Source: WLMZ01 sp037139095
GTDB taxonomy: Bacteria; Actinomycetota; Acidimicrobiia; Acidimicrobiales; Ilumatobacteraceae
Assembly: GCA_037139095.1 (NCBI GenBank)
Contig: JBAXHD010000022.1
Location: 1-39,799 of the forward strand
Direction of reading: 5' to 3'
Length of the DNA stretch: 39,799 nucleotides
In this document: piece after piece, positions 26,236 to 34,859 of the stretch
Numbering within the stretch: the stretch's first letter is position 1
Layout of the letters: each line of letters opens with the position of its first letter
Made by a program: the position numbers and the translations under genes
The notes under the pieces: model-generated
The model's input: the letters and a program-made list of their open reading frames with translations, nothing else
What the model was told of the DNA's origin: nothing
The model's database searches: none

Positions 26236-28622
26236 CCACCACAGAATCGAACGAGGTTGAGGCAGCCGAGGTAGTTGTCGATCCCAACGCAGTGAGCGTC
26301 ACCATCAACGGCAAGCAGTTCACTGCTCGCAAGGGCGATCTCATCATCAAGGCCGCCGAAAATGCTGGCGCCTACATTCCTCACTTTTGCTACCACGATC
26401 GGATGAGCTCGGTGGGCATGTGCCGCATGTGCCTCGTCGAGGTCGATACGGGCCGCGGCCCACAGCTCATGCCATCGTGCATGTTTCCAGTGGCTCCCGG
26501 CATGGTGGTTGACACCGAGTCACCGGCATCGAAGGCTGCCCAAGAGGGCATTATCGAGTTGCTGCTCGCGAACCACCCACTCGATTGCCCAGTGTGCGAC
26601 AAGGGCGGCGAGTGCCCATTGCAGGATCAGTCGTTCAGCCATGGCCCGGGCGAGAGTCGCTACATCGAAGAGAAGCGTCACTACGAAAAGCCCATCGTGA
26701 TTAGCGAGTTGGTGTTGCTCGATCGCGAGCGCTGCATTCTGTGCGATCGCTGCACCCGATTTGCCGACGAGGTCGCTGGCGATGCGCTCATTCACTTCAC
26801 GAGCCGCGGCAATACCACTCAGGTAACCACGTTCCCCGACGAGCCGTTCTCGAGTTACTTCAGCGGCAACACCGTGCAGATCTGTCCGGTTGGCGCGCTC
26901 ACTGCAAAGCCCTACCGGTTCAAGGCTCGCCCCTGGGACCTGCAAGAAGCCGAGAGCACATGCACCACGTGCTCGGTCGGCTGTCGCACCGCAGTGCAGT
27001 CCAGCCGCGACGAACTGCTGCGGTACCAAGGCGTCGACTCCGATCCTGTGAACTGGGGCTGGCTGTGCGACAAGGGTCGCTTCAGCTTCGAGGGTGTTAA
27101 GAGCGACGACCGTTTGACGACGCCACTGGTGCGCACAGCGAATGGCCACGAGTCAACTTCGTGGAACGCAGCGACTGCAGCCGCAGTGCGGATGATCACT
27201 GATGCCATTGCCGCCGGCGGCGCAAACAGCGTTGCGGTGCTCGGTGGCGCACGTGGCAGCAACGAAGACGCGTTCGCTTGGGCCCGTTTGGCTCATGATG
27301 TGATCGGCACCCCCAATGTGTCGGCGCAGTTGGGCGACGGTTTGCCGGTGGGAGTGCTCGGCATGAACCGTGCCACCATCGATCAGGCGTCGTCGGCAGC
27401 CACCATCATCTTGTTGGCCCCCGACCTCAAAGAAGAACTGCCGGTGTTGTATCTGCGCTTGCGCGATGCCGCCGTGAAGAACCGCAGCCGCATCATTGAG
27501 TTCGCTCCCAAGGCCTCGGGTCTCACTCGCTATGCATGGCGCACGGTGTTCTACGAACCCGGCACGCAGGCCGATGCAGTGTCTGCCACGCTTGCTCAGC
27601 CCGAAATCGCCGCACAGTTAGCCAAGGGCGAAGTGGTCATCGTGGCCGGCCGGGCAAACCTCGCCGAATCTGCAGCAGGCACCACAGCAGCGTTGCTCGC
27701 TCTGTCGGCTGCGCTGCCCGAAGCAACGGTGTTGCCAGCGCTTCGGCGTGGCAACGTGGTTGGCGCAATCAGCGTCGGTATGCGTCGCGGCAATGGCGGC
27801 CTCGACAGCACAGGCATTCTCAATGCAGCCGCCGCTGGCAAGATCGAGTGCCTCATCTTGCTTGGCGCCGATCCCATTGCCGACGTGCCCGATGCCGATC
27901 TGGCCCGTCGCGCACTCGCTGGAGCCCGGCGCATCATTGCGGTCGACACGTTCATCACCGACTCGTCGCGACTCGCCGATGTTGTCTTCCCGGCTGCTGC
28001 GTATGCCGAGAAGGCAGGAACCACCACCAACATCGAAGGCCGTGTCACCACGCTGGCTCACAAGGTCACCGTCACTGGCACATCGCGCCCCGACTGGATG
28101 GTTGCCGCCGAGTTGGCGCAACTGCTCGGCACCGATCTTGGCTTCGGCTCGGTCGACGATGTCACCGCCGCAATTGCAGCGGCGGTCGATGGCTTCGAAG
28201 AGGTCACGGCTGAAGCACTCGCTACGGCAGCCAATGGTGTGCTGGCCGGTGTGGCATCGTTCGACCCAATCGCAACTCCCACAGTTGTGCTGGGCGATCG
28301 CAACTCATACAACTTCCGCCTCGTTGTGAGCCGCAAGCTGTATGACCAAGCCGTTGGCACGGCTCATTCGCCTTCGTTGGCCAAGCTTGCACCTGGCGGC
28401 GCAGTGTTTGTGCATACGCTCGACATCGCTCGCATTGGCTCCGCCATTGGTGCCGATGTCAAGGTGTCTACGCCAAAGGCAACAATCGTGCTGTCACTGG
28501 CAACCGACGATTCGGTGCAGCGCGGAACAGCGTGGGTGCCGTTCAACCAGTCGGGCGCGAACATCGGCGAACTTATCGATGCATCCGCCGCTGTCACCGA
28601 CGTTCGGATTGAGAGCCTGTGA
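26232..28622 (+). CDS. nuoG: NADH-quinone oxidoreductase subunit G
   Basis: A 796-residue iron-sulfur subunit started at GTG 26232. The N-terminal [2Fe-2S] domain has C53, C64, C67 and C83. Next are H-x3-C-x2-C-x5-C (HPLDCPVCDKGGEC, cluster N5) and CILCDRC with a later CPVG (N4). CTTCSVGC with a downstream Cys in WLCDKGRF matches the extra cluster N7 found only in some bacteria. The C-terminal two thirds is a molybdopterin-oxidoreductase-like fold without visible cofactor-ligand evidence, as in other NuoG. The NADH module (E, F, G) being complete means this is a NADH-linked, not ferredoxin-only, Complex I. Confidence 0.96.
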   Translation: MTTTESNEVEAAEVVVDPNAVSVTINGKQFTARKGDLIIKAAENAGAYIPHFCYHDRMSSVGMCRMCLVEVDTGRGPQLMPSCMFPVAPGMVVDTESPASKAAQEGIIELLLANHPLDCPVCDKGGECPLQDQSFSHGPGESRYIEEKRHYEKPIVISELVLLDRERCILCDRCTRFADEVAGDALIHFTSRGNTTQVTTFPDEPFSSYFSGNTVQICPVGALTAKPYRFKARPWDLQEAESTCTTCSVGCRTAVQSSRDELLRYQGVDSDPVNWGWLCDKGRFSFEGVKSDDRLTTPLVRTANGHESTSWNAATAAAVRMITDAIAAGGANSVAVLGGARGSNEDAFAWARLAHDVIGTPNVSAQLGDGLPVGVLGMNRATIDQASSAATIILLAPDLKEELPVLYLRLRDAAVKNRSRIIEFAPKASGLTRYAWRTVFYEPGTQADAVSATLAQPEIAAQLAKGEVVIVAGRANLAESAAGTTAALLALSAALPEATVLPALRRGNVVGAISVGMRRGNGGLDSTGILNAAAAGKIECLILLGADPIADVPDADLARRALAGARRIIAVDTFITDSSRLADVVFPAAAYAEKAGTTTNIEGRVTTLAHKVTVTGTSRPDWMVAAELAQLLGTDLGFGSVDDVTAAIAAAVDGFEEVTAEALATAANGVLAGVASFDPIATPTVVLGDRNSYNFRLVVSRKLYDQAVGTAHSPSLAKLAPGGAVFVHTLDIARIGSAIGADVKVSTPKATIVLSLATDDSVQRGTAWVPFNQSGANIGELIDASAAVTDVRIESL

Positions 28623-29842
28623 TGTTCGCAATCGACAATCTTCTCGAAGGCCTCACGCCGTCGGCATTCTTCATCGTGGTGCTCAAAGTGGTCATCGTGT
28701 TCGTCGTTGGCCTTGTGGCCACGATGTTCATGGTGTGGTTCGAGCGCAAGATCATCTCGGGCATGCAGAACCGAATCGGCCCCAACAAGGCTGGTCCGTT
28801 CGGCATCCTGCAGACCCTTGCCGATGGCATCAAGCTCTTCTTCAAAGAAGATCTGTTGCCCGACCGCGCCGACCGTTTCGTGTTCCGTCTTGCGCCGTTC
28901 CTTGCGTTCGTTCCGGCCTTCTTGGTGTGGTCGATCATTCCGCTCGGCGGCGACTTCAGTAACGGCAAGAACGGCGCCGTCACCATGTTCGGACATCGCA
29001 CGTTTGTGCAGTTGGCCGATCCGCCAGTAGGCGTGTTGCTCTTGCTCGCGATCAGCAGCATTGGGGTGTACGGCATCATGCTCGCCGGTTGGTCGTCGGG
29101 TTCGAAGTATCCGTTGCTCGGCTCGGTGCGTGCCTCGGCGCAGATGGTTTCGTACGAAGCGGCCTTGGGCCTGAGCCTCGCCGCCGTGATGTTGGTGGCG
29201 GGCACGCTGAGCACCAACGGCATCGTTACGTCGCAAAGCAGCCTCGGTCGCTGGCACGTGATCGCCACTGGAGTGGTGCCGTTCGTCATCTTTATGGTCG
29301 CAGCTACCGCCGAACTGAACCGACCACCATTCGACCTCGTCGAGGCCGAACAAGAACTCGTCGGTGGCTTCAACACCGAGTACTCGTCGTTGCGTTTCGC
29401 GTTGTTCTACCTGGCCGAGTTCATGAACACGGTCACGATGAGCGGCGTCATTGTCACGATGTTCTTTGGTGGCCCGCAGCCTGTGAAGTTCGATCTGGGC
29501 GCCGTGCATTTCAGCGGCGATCTGCACCTCGGCTTCATGAACGGCACGGTCTGGTTCATCGCCAAGCTGCTCGTGTTCTTGTACATCTACGTGTGGTTCC
29601 GGGCTACGTTGCCACGCCTGCGTTATGACCAGTTGATGAACCTCGGATGGAAATTGCTCATCCCTGCGTCGCTCGGTTGGTTCATGTTGCTCGCCGCGCA
29701 GCGCGTAGCAACCGACAACGACTGGAACAAGTGGACCGTGAACATCATCACCATCGTGGTGCTGTTGGTTTGCGCACTGCTGCTGCTGGCGGCCACTCGA
29801 GTCAGTGCAAAGAATCGTGAACGAGAGGGGGCGATGTTCTAA
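28622..29842 (+). CDS. nuoH: NADH-quinone oxidoreductase subunit H
   Basis: A 406-residue membrane subunit with about eight helices that links the quinone site to the pumping arm. Conserved loops are ERKIISGMQNRIGPNKAGPFG shortened by one residue at each end in most relatives, ADGIKLFFKED, SYEAALGLSL and ELNRPPFDLVEAEQELV. ATG 28622 is preferred over GTG 28619 because GAGAG lies 6 nt before it; both share bases with the nuoG stop. The C-terminal basic tail (SAKNREREGAMF) runs directly into nuoI, whose ATG overlaps the stop by one base. Confidence 0.96.
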   Translation: MFAIDNLLEGLTPSAFFIVVLKVVIVFVVGLVATMFMVWFERKIISGMQNRIGPNKAGPFGILQTLADGIKLFFKEDLLPDRADRFVFRLAPFLAFVPAFLVWSIIPLGGDFSNGKNGAVTMFGHRTFVQLADPPVGVLLLLAISSIGVYGIMLAGWSSGSKYPLLGSVRASAQMVSYEAALGLSLAAVMLVAGTLSTNGIVTSQSSLGRWHVIATGVVPFVIFMVAATAELNRPPFDLVEAEQELVGGFNTEYSSLRFALFYLAEFMNTVTMSGVIVTMFFGGPQPVKFDLGAVHFSGDLHLGFMNGTVWFIAKLLVFLYIYVWFRATLPRLRYDQLMNLGWKLLIPASLGWFMLLAAQRVATDNDWNKWTVNIITIVVLLVCALLLLAATRVSAKNREREGAMF

Positions 29843-30492
29843 TGGGATATCTCGACGGATTCCTCGTGACCATCAAGCAGCATCGTCTGTTTGGTGGAGA
29901 GCGCATCACCAAGCAGTATTCGGGTGGGCGGGTCAACAAAAAGAGCGTGGCCAAGGGACTTGTCGGCGACGAGAAGGCACCCAAGCCCGAACGCCTTCAT
30001 GGTCGCCATGTGCTGAATCGTTATGAAGACGGCATGGAGAAGTGCATTGGCTGCGAACTCTGCGCCGGTGTGTGCCCTGCCAAGTGCATCTACGTACGCG
30101 GCGCCGATAACGACGCAATCAACCCCACCTCACCAGGCGAGCGGTTTGGGTTCGTGTACGAGATCAACTACCTGCGTTGCATCCATTGCGACCTGTGCGT
30201 CGAGGCGTGCCCCACTGAGGCCATCACCGAAACCAAGTTGTTCGAGTTCAGCTTCACCAATCGGCAAGACGCGATCTACACAAAGAACGAGTTGCTCGTC
30301 GACGACCAGGGCAAGCCTCAGCACATGCCCTGGGAAGACTGGCGCGAGGGCGAAGATCTGCTCACCAGTGGATGGATGCGAGCAACAGCGCCCAGCGGCA
30401 ACGCCGACTTCGAAGGTATCGACGGATGGAGTGGCGAACTCGGCCACGGTGTTCGCGCTGCCGAGCCTGCGCAGGAAACAAGGGACAAGTAA
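29842..30492 (+). CDS. nuoI: NADH-quinone oxidoreductase subunit I
   Basis: A 216-residue subunit with two [4Fe-4S] clusters (N6a, N6b): CIGCELCAGVCPAKC (C68, C71, C74, C78) and CIHCDLCVEACP about 40 residues later. The N-terminal amphipathic part (MGYLDGFLVTIKQH) anchors it to NuoH. The C-terminal 50 residues after PWEDWREG are an extension. It is distinct from the ferredoxin at 16462, which has a wider spacing and no NuoI N-terminus. It lies 2 nt before nuoJ. Confidence 0.96.
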   Translation: MGYLDGFLVTIKQHRLFGGERITKQYSGGRVNKKSVAKGLVGDEKAPKPERLHGRHVLNRYEDGMEKCIGCELCAGVCPAKCIYVRGADNDAINPTSPGERFGFVYEINYLRCIHCDLCVEACPTEAITETKLFEFSFTNRQDAIYTKNELLVDDQGKPQHMPWEDWREGEDLLTSGWMRATAPSGNADFEGIDGWSGELGHGVRAAEPAQETRDK

Positions 30493-30494
30493 CG

Positions 30495-31055
30495 ATGCAG
30501 CTTTTTGTCTTTGTCTGCGCCGCCGCGATGATTCTTGTCGGTGCCATTGGAGTGATCGTAAGGTCGCATCCGGTGCACGCTGCGCTCAGCCTGATCCTCA
30601 CGTTGTTTGGCGTGGCCGTCCTGTTCGTTGCTCAAGACGCTCATTTCTTGGCGGCCGTTCAAGTTGTTGTGTACGCCGGCGCCATCGTGGTGTTGTTCTT
30701 GTTCGTCATCATGTTGCTCGGAGTAGATAAGGCCGAGGCGTTGCGCGTCGACCCTGTCAAAGTGCAGCGGCCCTTGGCGGCCATCGTTGGCTTGGGCCTG
30801 TTCGGGTTGATTGCTGGCGCAATTGTTCGCAGCCGTGATTCGCTCGTTGTGCGCGGCCATGGCATCGACATCGCATCGGGCGATGGTGGCCACGATTCAA
30901 ACATTCGTCAGTTGGCCAACGACTTGTTCAGCAACCATGTGTTCGCGTTCGAACTCACCTCGGTGCTCTTGGTGATTGCGGTAGTTGGAACGGTGCTCTT
31001 GGCCCGCCGCCCGCGCAGTAGTTCGGCAAGCGACACGTCTGCAGGGAGCAAGTGA
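30495..31055 (+). CDS. nuoJ: NADH-quinone oxidoreductase subunit J
   Basis: A 186-residue membrane subunit with five predicted helices. SHPVHAALSLILTLFGVAVLF and AVQVVVYAGAIVVLFLFVIMLL are the conserved helices, the latter with the pi-bulge region of the proton path. The start at ATG 30495 follows nuoI by 2 nt; the open frame further upstream overlaps nuoI and lacks NuoJ character. The C-terminal tail (RRPRSSSASDTSAGSK) is hydrophilic. Confidence 0.95.
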   Translation: MQLFVFVCAAAMILVGAIGVIVRSHPVHAALSLILTLFGVAVLFVAQDAHFLAAVQVVVYAGAIVVLFLFVIMLLGVDKAEALRVDPVKVQRPLAAIVGLGLFGLIAGAIVRSRDSLVVRGHGIDIASGDGGHDSNIRQLANDLFSNHVFAFELTSVLLVIAVVGTVLLARRPRSSSASDTSAGSK

Positions 31056-31375
31056 TGCATCTCGCAATCGCATCGCCAACCACCACGTGGTATTTGGTGC
31101 TGGCCTCGCTGCTGTTCGCTATCGGCGCCGTGGGCGTCTTGGTTCGCCGCAACCCACTCGTCCTGTTCATGTGTATCGAGCTCATGCTCAACGCCGTCAA
31201 CCTCACGTTTGTGGCGCTGGCTCGCAAGCTCGGTGATATCGGCGGACAGACCACGGTCTTTTTTGTGATGGTGGTTGCCGCCGCCGAAGTCGTTGTGGGT
31301 CTGGGCATCATCGTGTCGATCCTGCGTCGTCGTCCTGCGGCTACCGCCGACGACATCGCCGAGTTGAAGGGTTAA
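31055..31375 (+). CDS. nuoK: NADH-quinone oxidoreductase subunit K
   Basis: A 106-residue three-helix subunit. Family features are AIGAVGVLVRRNPLVLFMCIELMLNAVNL, with its conserved Glu in helix 2, and FFVMVVAAAEVVVGLGI, with the second conserved Glu. ATG 31055 is chosen because GGGAG lies 6 nt upstream; a GTG at 31052 is also in frame. It shares one base with the nuoJ stop. Confidence 0.95.
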   Translation: MHLAIASPTTTWYLVLASLLFAIGAVGVLVRRNPLVLFMCIELMLNAVNLTFVALARKLGDIGGQTTVFFVMVVAAAEVVVGLGIIVSILRRRPAATADDIAELKG

Positions 31376-31380
31376 TCGAC

Positions 31381-33294
31381 ATGCTCGACCTCGTTTGGTT
31401 GATCCCTGCCCTGCCGCTTGCAGGATTCCTCATTGTGTTGGTGCTTGGCCGCAAGCTCGGTGAGCCGCGCGCTGGTTATGTGGCCACGCTGATGACCGCT
31501 TCAGCGTTCGTGGTTACGGTCGGCGTCTTCATTGATCTGCTCTCGAAGACCGCTGCCGAGCGCTCGCACGTGCACACCTTGTTCAGCTGGATTCCGGTTG
31601 GCAACCTCAAGGTTGACCTTGCCTTCCTTGCTGATCCGCTCTCGATCACGATGGCTCTGTTCGTTACTGGCATTGGTTCGTTGATCCACCTGTACTCCAT
31701 CGGGTACATGCACGGTGACCCCAAGTTCAGCAAGTTCTTCTTGTACCTCAACTTGTTCGTGTTCAGCATGCTCATGTTGGTGCTCGGCGAGAACATGTTG
31801 GTCACGTTCCTCGGCTGGGAAGGTGTGGGCACTTGCTCGTACCTGCTCATCAGCTTCTGGCACAGCCGCGAGTCGGCCGCCACCGCTGGCAAGAAAGCAT
31901 TCGTCACTAACCGCGTTGGCGACTGGGGCTTCATGGTCGCCATGTTCTTCACGTTCCAAGCGCTCGGAACGCTCAGCTACGGCCCGCTCAACGAAGCGGC
32001 CCGTAATGGCGGCATCGCTCAGTCCACGGCCACGATGATCGCGCTGATGCTGTTTGTTGGCGCCGTTGGCAAGAGCGCGCAACTGCCGTTGTACCTCTGG
32101 CTTCCCGACGCCATGGAAGGCCCCACGCCGGTGTCGGCGCTCATCCACGCAGCCACGATGGTGACCGCCGGCGTGTACCTGATGGTGCGCACCTCGCCGG
32201 TGCTCGCAATCGCCGCTTGGCATTGGGCCCCGTGGATTGTGGCCGGCATTGGAGCCGCCACTGCGTTGTACGCAGCGCTGGTGGCCGTGGCTCAGAACGA
32301 CATCAAAAAGGTGCTCGCCTATTCCACGGTGAGCCAACTCGGCTACATGTTCTTGGCGGTCGGATCTGGTGCCTACGTGGCGGCCATTTTCCACATGGTC
32401 ACACACGCATTCTTTAAGGCGCTGTTGTTCCTTGGTTCGGGTTCGGTCATTCACGGCATGAACAATGAGCAAGACATGCGTCGCATGGGTGCCTTGCGCA
32501 AGGTGATGCCGATTACCGGTTTCACGTTCATCATTGGCTGGTTGGCCATTGCCGGTGTGCCTCCGTTTGCTGGCTTCTGGTCGAAGGACGAGATTCTGTT
32601 GTTCGCCTGGAACAAGAGCCCCATCTTGTGGGTGGTCGGTCTCATCACGGCGCTCCTGACCGCGTACTACATGACCCGTCAGGTGATCATGGTGTTCTAC
32701 GGCAAGGCGCGGTGGAACGATCACGCCGAAGAGAACGGCGCTCACGGCGACATTCATCCTCACGAGAGTCCCGTCACGATGTTGCTGCCACTGGTTGTTC
32801 TCGCCGGCCTTTCCATCGTGGGCGGTGCAATTCAGTTGCCGCTTAGCGGCGGAACCAAGCGACTCGAGAAGTGGCTTGAGCCCGTCATCGAAACAGCCGA
32901 GCGACCGCTGAAGTCGGGCTCCGAAGACATCAAGTGGATCCTCGCCGGCGTGGCAGTGGCCATCGGCCTCATCGGAATTGCAGCGGCCTACATGGTGTAT
33001 TCGAAGAAGAAGGTGAAAGCCATCGAGCCAAACCTGCTGGCCAATGCGTGGTATTACGACAAGGGCGTCTCTGCCCTGATGGGTGGCCCCGGTCGCAAGA
33101 GCTTCGACGCTGTGGCGTGGTTCGATTCGCACATCATTGACGGTGCAGTCAACGGCACGGGCAAGTTGGTGCAGGGTGTTGCGGGCATCGTGCGCAAAGG
33201 CCAGAGCGGCTTGGTGCGAACCTACGCAGCGCTCATCGGTGTTGGCGCCGTCGCTGTCATTGCCTGGTTTGTCTTCCGGGGGGTGGCTCAATGA
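31381..33294 (+). CDS. nuoL: NADH-quinone oxidoreductase subunit L
   Basis: A 637-residue antiporter-like proton-pumping subunit and the distal end of the membrane arm. Recognisable parts are GWEGVGTCSYLLISFW, the pumping helix segment LPDAMEGPTPVSALIHAATMV, and KKVLAYSTVSQLGYM. The C-terminus includes the long lateral-helix region around 480-560 and a final anchoring helix. The last bases overlap nuoM by 4 nt. Confidence 0.96.
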   Translation: MLDLVWLIPALPLAGFLIVLVLGRKLGEPRAGYVATLMTASAFVVTVGVFIDLLSKTAAERSHVHTLFSWIPVGNLKVDLAFLADPLSITMALFVTGIGSLIHLYSIGYMHGDPKFSKFFLYLNLFVFSMLMLVLGENMLVTFLGWEGVGTCSYLLISFWHSRESAATAGKKAFVTNRVGDWGFMVAMFFTFQALGTLSYGPLNEAARNGGIAQSTATMIALMLFVGAVGKSAQLPLYLWLPDAMEGPTPVSALIHAATMVTAGVYLMVRTSPVLAIAAWHWAPWIVAGIGAATALYAALVAVAQNDIKKVLAYSTVSQLGYMFLAVGSGAYVAAIFHMVTHAFFKALLFLGSGSVIHGMNNEQDMRRMGALRKVMPITGFTFIIGWLAIAGVPPFAGFWSKDEILLFAWNKSPILWVVGLITALLTAYYMTRQVIMVFYGKARWNDHAEENGAHGDIHPHESPVTMLLPLVVLAGLSIVGGAIQLPLSGGTKRLEKWLEPVIETAERPLKSGSEDIKWILAGVAVAIGLIGIAAAYMVYSKKKVKAIEPNLLANAWYYDKGVSALMGGPGRKSFDAVAWFDSHIIDGAVNGTGKLVQGVAGIVRKGQSGLVRTYAALIGVGAVAVIAWFVFRGVAQ

Positions 33295-34859
33295 GCGCCG
33301 CCACATTTGCCGAAGCAGGGGTGGCCGCATCCGGCTTCCCATTGCTCACAGCACTGGTGCTTGTGCCCGTGCTCGGCGCGGTGCTTGTTGCCTCGATGAG
33401 CAAGCGTCGGCCCGAATGGATCAAGCTCGTCGCAATCTTGTTCAGCGTGTTCACTGGCGCAATCAGCGTGTGGATGTTGGCTTCGTTTAAGACCGCCGAT
33501 GCTGGCTTTCAGTTCGTCAGCAAGCATGAGTGGATTTCGAAGTGGGGCATCAGCTGGCATCTCGGTGTCGATGGCATCTCGCTGTTCTTAGTGGTGCTCA
33601 CCGGCGTGTTGTTCCCTCTGGCCATTGTCGGCGTCGATCCACATCACGACGAAAAGCCGTACCTCGCGTGGCTGCTGCTGCTCGAAGCTGGCGTCATGGG
33701 CAGCTTCCTGAGCCTCGACCTGTTCTTGTTCTTCGTCTTCTTTGAGATCGTGCTTGTGCCGATGTACTTCCTCATTGGTGGCTGGGGTCACGGCAAGCGC
33801 GTTTATGCCGCCACCAAGTTCTTCTTGTACACGATGATCGGATCAGCGTTCATGCTGGTGGGCATTGCGGCAACGGTTCTGTTGGCGAAGAACAGTCTCG
33901 GCCATGTCACCTTCGACCTCGTCGAACTGGCCCGTGACTCGAACTTTGCAGCGTCTACAGCTCGTTGGTTGTTCTTCGCGTTCGCGATTGCCTTCGCTGT
34001 GAAGGTGCCGATGTTCCCGCTACACACGTGGCTTCCCGATGCCCACACCGAAGCACCAACTGCGGGCTCGGTGGTGCTTGCGGGTGTCATGTTGAAACTC
34101 GGAACCTACGGCTTCTTGCGGTTCGGTCTGTATCTGTTCCCGCAAGCAGCGCGCAACAGCCGGGCCATCTTCCTCACGCTTGCAGTCATCGGAATCTTGT
34201 ATGGCGCTATTGCAGCCGCCATGCAAAAGGATCTCAAGCGCCTGGTGGCCTACTCGTCGATTGCGCACCTTGGGTTCATCGTGTTGGGCACCTTCGCAAT
34301 GACCTCGCAGTCCATCAGCGGTGGCGTATTGCAGATGATTAACCACGGTGTTTCTACCGGCGCCTTGTTCTTGCTCGTGGGCATGATCTACGAGCGTCGC
34401 CACACTCGCGAAATTTCGGCGCTCAAGGGCATCCAAAGCGTGGCGCCTGTATTCGCTGCAGCCTTCACCCTCGTGATGCTGTCGTCCATAGGCGTGCCTG
34501 GGCTCAATGGTTTCGTCGGCGAGTTCTTGGTGCTCATTGGATCGTTCCTCACGGCTCGTTGGTGGACCGTGGTCGCAGCGTCGGGCGTGATTCTCGCTGC
34601 CCTCTACCTGTTGTGGGCGTACCAGCGTGTGTTCCACGGTGAGCCCGACGAAGACAACAAGTCATTCGCCGAACTGCATTGGAAAGAGGGCATGCTGCTG
34701 CTGCCGTTTATTGCAGCCATCGTGTTCTGTGGTGTGTATCCCAAGCCGATGCTCGACCGCATCCAGCCAAGCGTGAACGCATTGATCTCGCACATCAGCG
34801 ACAAGACCGGTTACGTCGAACCCCAGCCCGTCTCTACGTCGCAGGAAGCACAGCCGTGA
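33291..34859 (+). CDS. nuoM: NADH-quinone oxidoreductase subunit M
   Basis: A 522-residue antiporter-like proton pump subunit. Typical segments are WHLGVDGISLFLVVLTG, EIVLVPMYFLIGGWG with the conserved Glu, LPDAHTEAPTAGSVVLAG with the conserved Lys/His region, and LKRLVAYSSIAHLGF. It starts with ATG overlapping nuoL by 4 nt, and its TGA overlaps the GTG start of nuoN. Confidence 0.96.
   Translation: MSAATFAEAGVAASGFPLLTALVLVPVLGAVLVASMSKRRPEWIKLVAILFSVFTGAISVWMLASFKTADAGFQFVSKHEWISKWGISWHLGVDGISLFLVVLTGVLFPLAIVGVDPHHDEKPYLAWLLLLEAGVMGSFLSLDLFLFFVFFEIVLVPMYFLIGGWGHGKRVYAATKFFLYTMIGSAFMLVGIAATVLLAKNSLGHVTFDLVELARDSNFAASTARWLFFAFAIAFAVKVPMFPLHTWLPDAHTEAPTAGSVVLAGVMLKLGTYGFLRFGLYLFPQAARNSRAIFLTLAVIGILYGAIAAAMQKDLKRLVAYSSIAHLGFIVLGTFAMTSQSISGGVLQMINHGVSTGALFLLVGMIYERRHTREISALKGIQSVAPVFAAAFTLVMLSSIGVPGLNGFVGEFLVLIGSFLTARWWTVVAASGVILAALYLLWAYQRVFHGEPDEDNKSFAELHWKEGMLLLPFIAAIVFCGVYPKPMLDRIQPSVNALISHISDKTGYVEPQPVSTSQEAQP

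Noticed and set aside
28364..29527. 387-residue minus-strand frame over nuoG end and nuoH
   Set aside because: It is a shadow of conserved nuo genes; the His/Glu-rich translation has no recognisable domain.
31501..33342. 613-residue open frame on minus across nuoL
   Set aside because: It is antisense to an unmistakable nuoL, with no start context and a His/Arg/Glu-rich translation typical of shadow frames.
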